Source: Rhodospirillaceae bacterium
GTDB lineage: Bacteria; Pseudomonadota; Alphaproteobacteria; UBA9219
NCBI GenBank assembly: GCA_003504035.1
Contig: DOBW01000191.1
Location: forward strand, 1-7,433
Direction of reading: 5' to 3'
DNA: 7,433 bases
Part shown: positions 6,061-7,433 of the stretch, in pieces
Layout: the number at the start of each line of letters is the position of its first letter
Numbering within the stretch: the stretch's first letter is position 1
Position numbers and translations under genes: made by a program
Notes under the pieces: generated by a model
What the model saw: the letters and a program-made list of their open reading frames with translations, nothing else
The model's database searches: none
Told to the model about the DNA's origin: nothing

Positions 6061-6421
6061 TGCGCGTACACAACGGCTTATAGATCCTACAGTTCTCGAT
6101 CGCATTCAAAGTGAGATTGATTCTGAAATTGTTGTTCTTTTTATGAATGGGACACCCGTTTTTCCGCAATGTGGGCCTTCCTCGCAGGCGGTGCAGATCT
6201 TAGGGCTTTTAGGTGTGCATTATAAAAGCATTGATGTGATAACAGACCCGAGTCTGCGTCTTGCCATTAAAGATTTTTCCAACTGGCCAACTTTGCCACA
6301 GCTTTTTGTTAAAAGTCAGTTTATTGGCGGCAATGATGTTATGCGCCAGATGCTGGAAAAGGGAAGCCTGCAAGAGCTTTTTAATCAGCTTTCTATTCCG
6401 ATGTCTGACGCGCCTAATTAA
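6050..6421 (+). CDS. grxD: Grx4-type monothiol glutaredoxin with variant CGPS site
   Basis: Glutaredoxin fold of the monothiol Grx4/GrxD class, 123 residues, normally a glutathione-dependent [2Fe-2S] carrier in iron-sulfur assembly. Family landmarks are present: FMNGTPVFPQCG (31-42), WPTLPQLFV (79-87) and FIGGNDVMRQM (91-101). The signature is changed: residues 41-44 are CGPS instead of CGFS (codons TGT GGG CCT TCC), the usually conserved Lys of MKGTP is Asn33, and the common GGCD is GGND. Cys41 is retained. GGAG six bases before the ATG supports the start inside the end of bolA. The bolA pairing strongly supports an iron-sulfur role, but the altered glutathione pocket leaves cluster binding open. 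The gene ends 8 bp inside the convergent gene on the other strand. Confidence 0.9.
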   Translation: MEPDARTQRLIDPTVLDRIQSEIDSEIVVLFMNGTPVFPQCGPSSQAVQILGLLGVHYKSIDVITDPSLRLAIKDFSNWPTLPQLFVKSQFIGGNDVMRQMLEKGSLQELFNQLSIPMSDAPN

Positions 6422-7373
6422 ACTTACAAGATGTTTGACCATCCCCACCATAGAGTACGAGCACAGAGTCCGGATTGTATGAGGTGGGCTTGCATTTGGC
6501 TCTTCCCAAAAGGAGAATAGCATAATTCTCTCCCGAGCGTGTGATGATAGAGCCGTTGCGCGGCAGCGCTTTTCTAGGCGGCTTGCAAAGGGCTCTGGGC
6601 TGTAACTTGACAGTTGTTAACTCTCCAGCATAATCAACGCCTGCCTTTGTTCCAGCAAGAACAATTTTTTTGAAGATATATTTGTTTTCAGATGTCTCGG
6701 CTGTGGCATCCATGCGCAATTGACAATACTGAGGGATTTCTTGTGCGGTATAGCCTAAGGCTCGCTCGATGATGCGCACATCTCGTTCACCCCATTGATA
6801 ACGAGGAAGAACCCCTACATCTATCGTGTTGTCTGTTGCAAATAGCCCTTTTATCGAGATGTTCGCATATTCATCGATAAAGGTTGGATCTCTTTCGTGT
6901 TTTTTGGCCCACTGGGCTTTCATCTTTTCTATTTTTTCAACAAAGGGGTTTTTCTTGCGTCTTTGGGGCACTTTTCCTGCAGCAAGTTGTCGTGCAATGA
7001 GTGATTGCTCAAGCGTCATTTTTCCTTTGGCAATGGTGCCTCCCGGAGTGATGGGAAGCGTTGGTGCTTTTTTGAGGTTTGATTTATTCAGCATAGCTTC
7101 GAGCTCTTTTTGGGAAGGAGCTTTTAAGCCCAGTTTTTTTGAGCAGGTGGAGCATGGCACTTTTTTGCTTAGAATTGCAGGTGCAGATTCTTCTGGTGTG
7201 AGGTCCGTTGTTTCGGTGGGTGGTTTTATCGTTTTAGCGCTTCGTGGAATAAGGCCAAGATTAGGCAGATCAAACGTATCCGCGTCATCGCTTGGAAGCA
7301 GAACGCCAGAGGCGAACGCTGTTGAAGCGCTCAGCAAAAGACTTAAAAAAGCAAAGATAAGAAAACGGCGCAT
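6414..7373 (-). CDS. Exported cysteine-containing hypothetical protein
   Basis: Not recognised. ATG 7373 is chosen over the in-frame upstream start at 7400 because GGAGG lies six bases before it and because it gives a clean signal peptide: MRR, a hydrophobic core FLIFAFLSLLLSAS, then AFA|SG with likely cleavage after residue 21. There is no lipobox cysteine, so a soluble periplasmic or secreted product is expected. The 319-residue precursor has six cysteines, all after the cleavage site: Cys74 and Cys77 in a CSTC motif, then 217, 263, 294 and 316, which could form disulfides. Residues 44-165 are low-complexity, Pro/Lys-rich and charged, probably flexible. Residues 166-319 look like a folded, beta-rich domain (for example YAILLLGRAKC and SVLVLYGGDG). 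It converges on grxD with an 8-bp overlap and lies downstream of a tRNA gene. A surface or assembly factor is possible but unproven. Confidence 0.75.
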   Translation of the reverse strand: MRRFLIFAFLSLLLSASTAFASGVLLPSDDADTFDLPNLGLIPRSAKTIKPPTETTDLTPEESAPAILSKKVPCSTCSKKLGLKAPSQKELEAMLNKSNLKKAPTLPITPGGTIAKGKMTLEQSLIARQLAAGKVPQRRKKNPFVEKIEKMKAQWAKKHERDPTFIDEYANISIKGLFATDNTIDVGVLPRYQWGERDVRIIERALGYTAQEIPQYCQLRMDATAETSENKYIFKKIVLAGTKAGVDYAGELTTVKLQPRALCKPPRKALPRNGSIITRSGENYAILLLGRAKCKPTSYNPDSVLVLYGGDGQTSCKFN

Positions 7374-7412
7374 AAAAAACCTCCGCACCCATGGGGACAA
7401 ACAGGCGGTTGG

Positions 7413-7433
7413 TGGAGCGGGTGAAGGGAATCG
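7413..7433 (-). tRNA. Partial tRNA, probably tRNA-Gly (3' end only)
   Basis: Read on the minus strand the window edge gives CGATT (last five bases of the TTCGATT T-loop), CCCTT (3' side of the T stem), CACCCGC (3' acceptor strand), T (discriminator) and an encoded CCA at 7415-7413. Segment lengths fit positions 56-76 of a tRNA exactly. An acceptor stem ending CGC plus discriminator U73 matches bacterial tRNA-Gly, whose 5' end would be GCGGGTG. The first 55 or so bases, including the anticodon, lie outside the window, so the amino acid is inferred. The next gene leftward starts 39 bp downstream. Confidence 0.75.

Noticed and set aside
5782..6105. A 107-codon antisense frame across bolA and the glutaredoxin start
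   Set aside because: It mirrors well-conserved coding sequence, has no ribosome site worth noting and no recognisable domain.
7374..7400. A nine-residue longer start for the exported protein
   Set aside because: GGAGG sits six bases before ATG 7373, and the shorter form gives a standard signal peptide.

Overview
The window looks like chromosomal DNA of an alphaproteobacterium of moderate, roughly mid-40s % GC by eye. The main support is the rightward order purQ, purL, bolA, monothiol glutaredoxin, which is common in that class. Protein-level resemblance of RodA and PurL also fits. The genus cannot be named from the sequence alone.

Layout. Left part (51-1402): three small leftward genes, none with an assignable pathway. 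They encode a 130-residue protein with one hydrophobic stretch, a 160-residue XRE-type helix-turn-helix regulator, and a 69-residue protein that most likely starts at a GTG codon. The AT-rich gaps between them hold repeated and palindromic elements: three related GTGAAA..TCCC boxes, a GAAAC/GTTTC dyad, a 9-bp perfect inverted repeat with an extra half-site, and paired GGTAGTT repeats. These suggest a small, self-regulated accessory module controlled by the XRE protein. Next comes rodA (1619-2761), also leftward, encoding the SEDS peptidoglycan polymerase of cell elongation.

From 2822 the direction flips. A 90-150 bp divergent promoter region separates rodA from a compact rightward operon: purQ and purL (FGAM synthetase, fourth step of purine synthesis), then bolA overlapping purL by 4 bp, then a glutaredoxin gene overlapping bolA by 11 bp. 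BolA and CGFS glutaredoxins normally form a [2Fe-2S]-binding pair. Here the glutaredoxin has CGPS instead of CGFS, plus other changes around the glutathione site. purS, the third FGAM synthetase subunit, is not next to purQ.

The right end holds a leftward gene for an exported, cysteine-containing protein of unknown function, overlapping the glutaredoxin gene tail-to-tail by 8 bp. At the very edge lies the 3' end of a leftward tRNA gene, probably tRNA-Gly, cut by the window boundary. No insertion sequence, CRISPR array, rRNA or convincing intrinsic terminator was seen, and no stretch over 300 bp lacks a gene.
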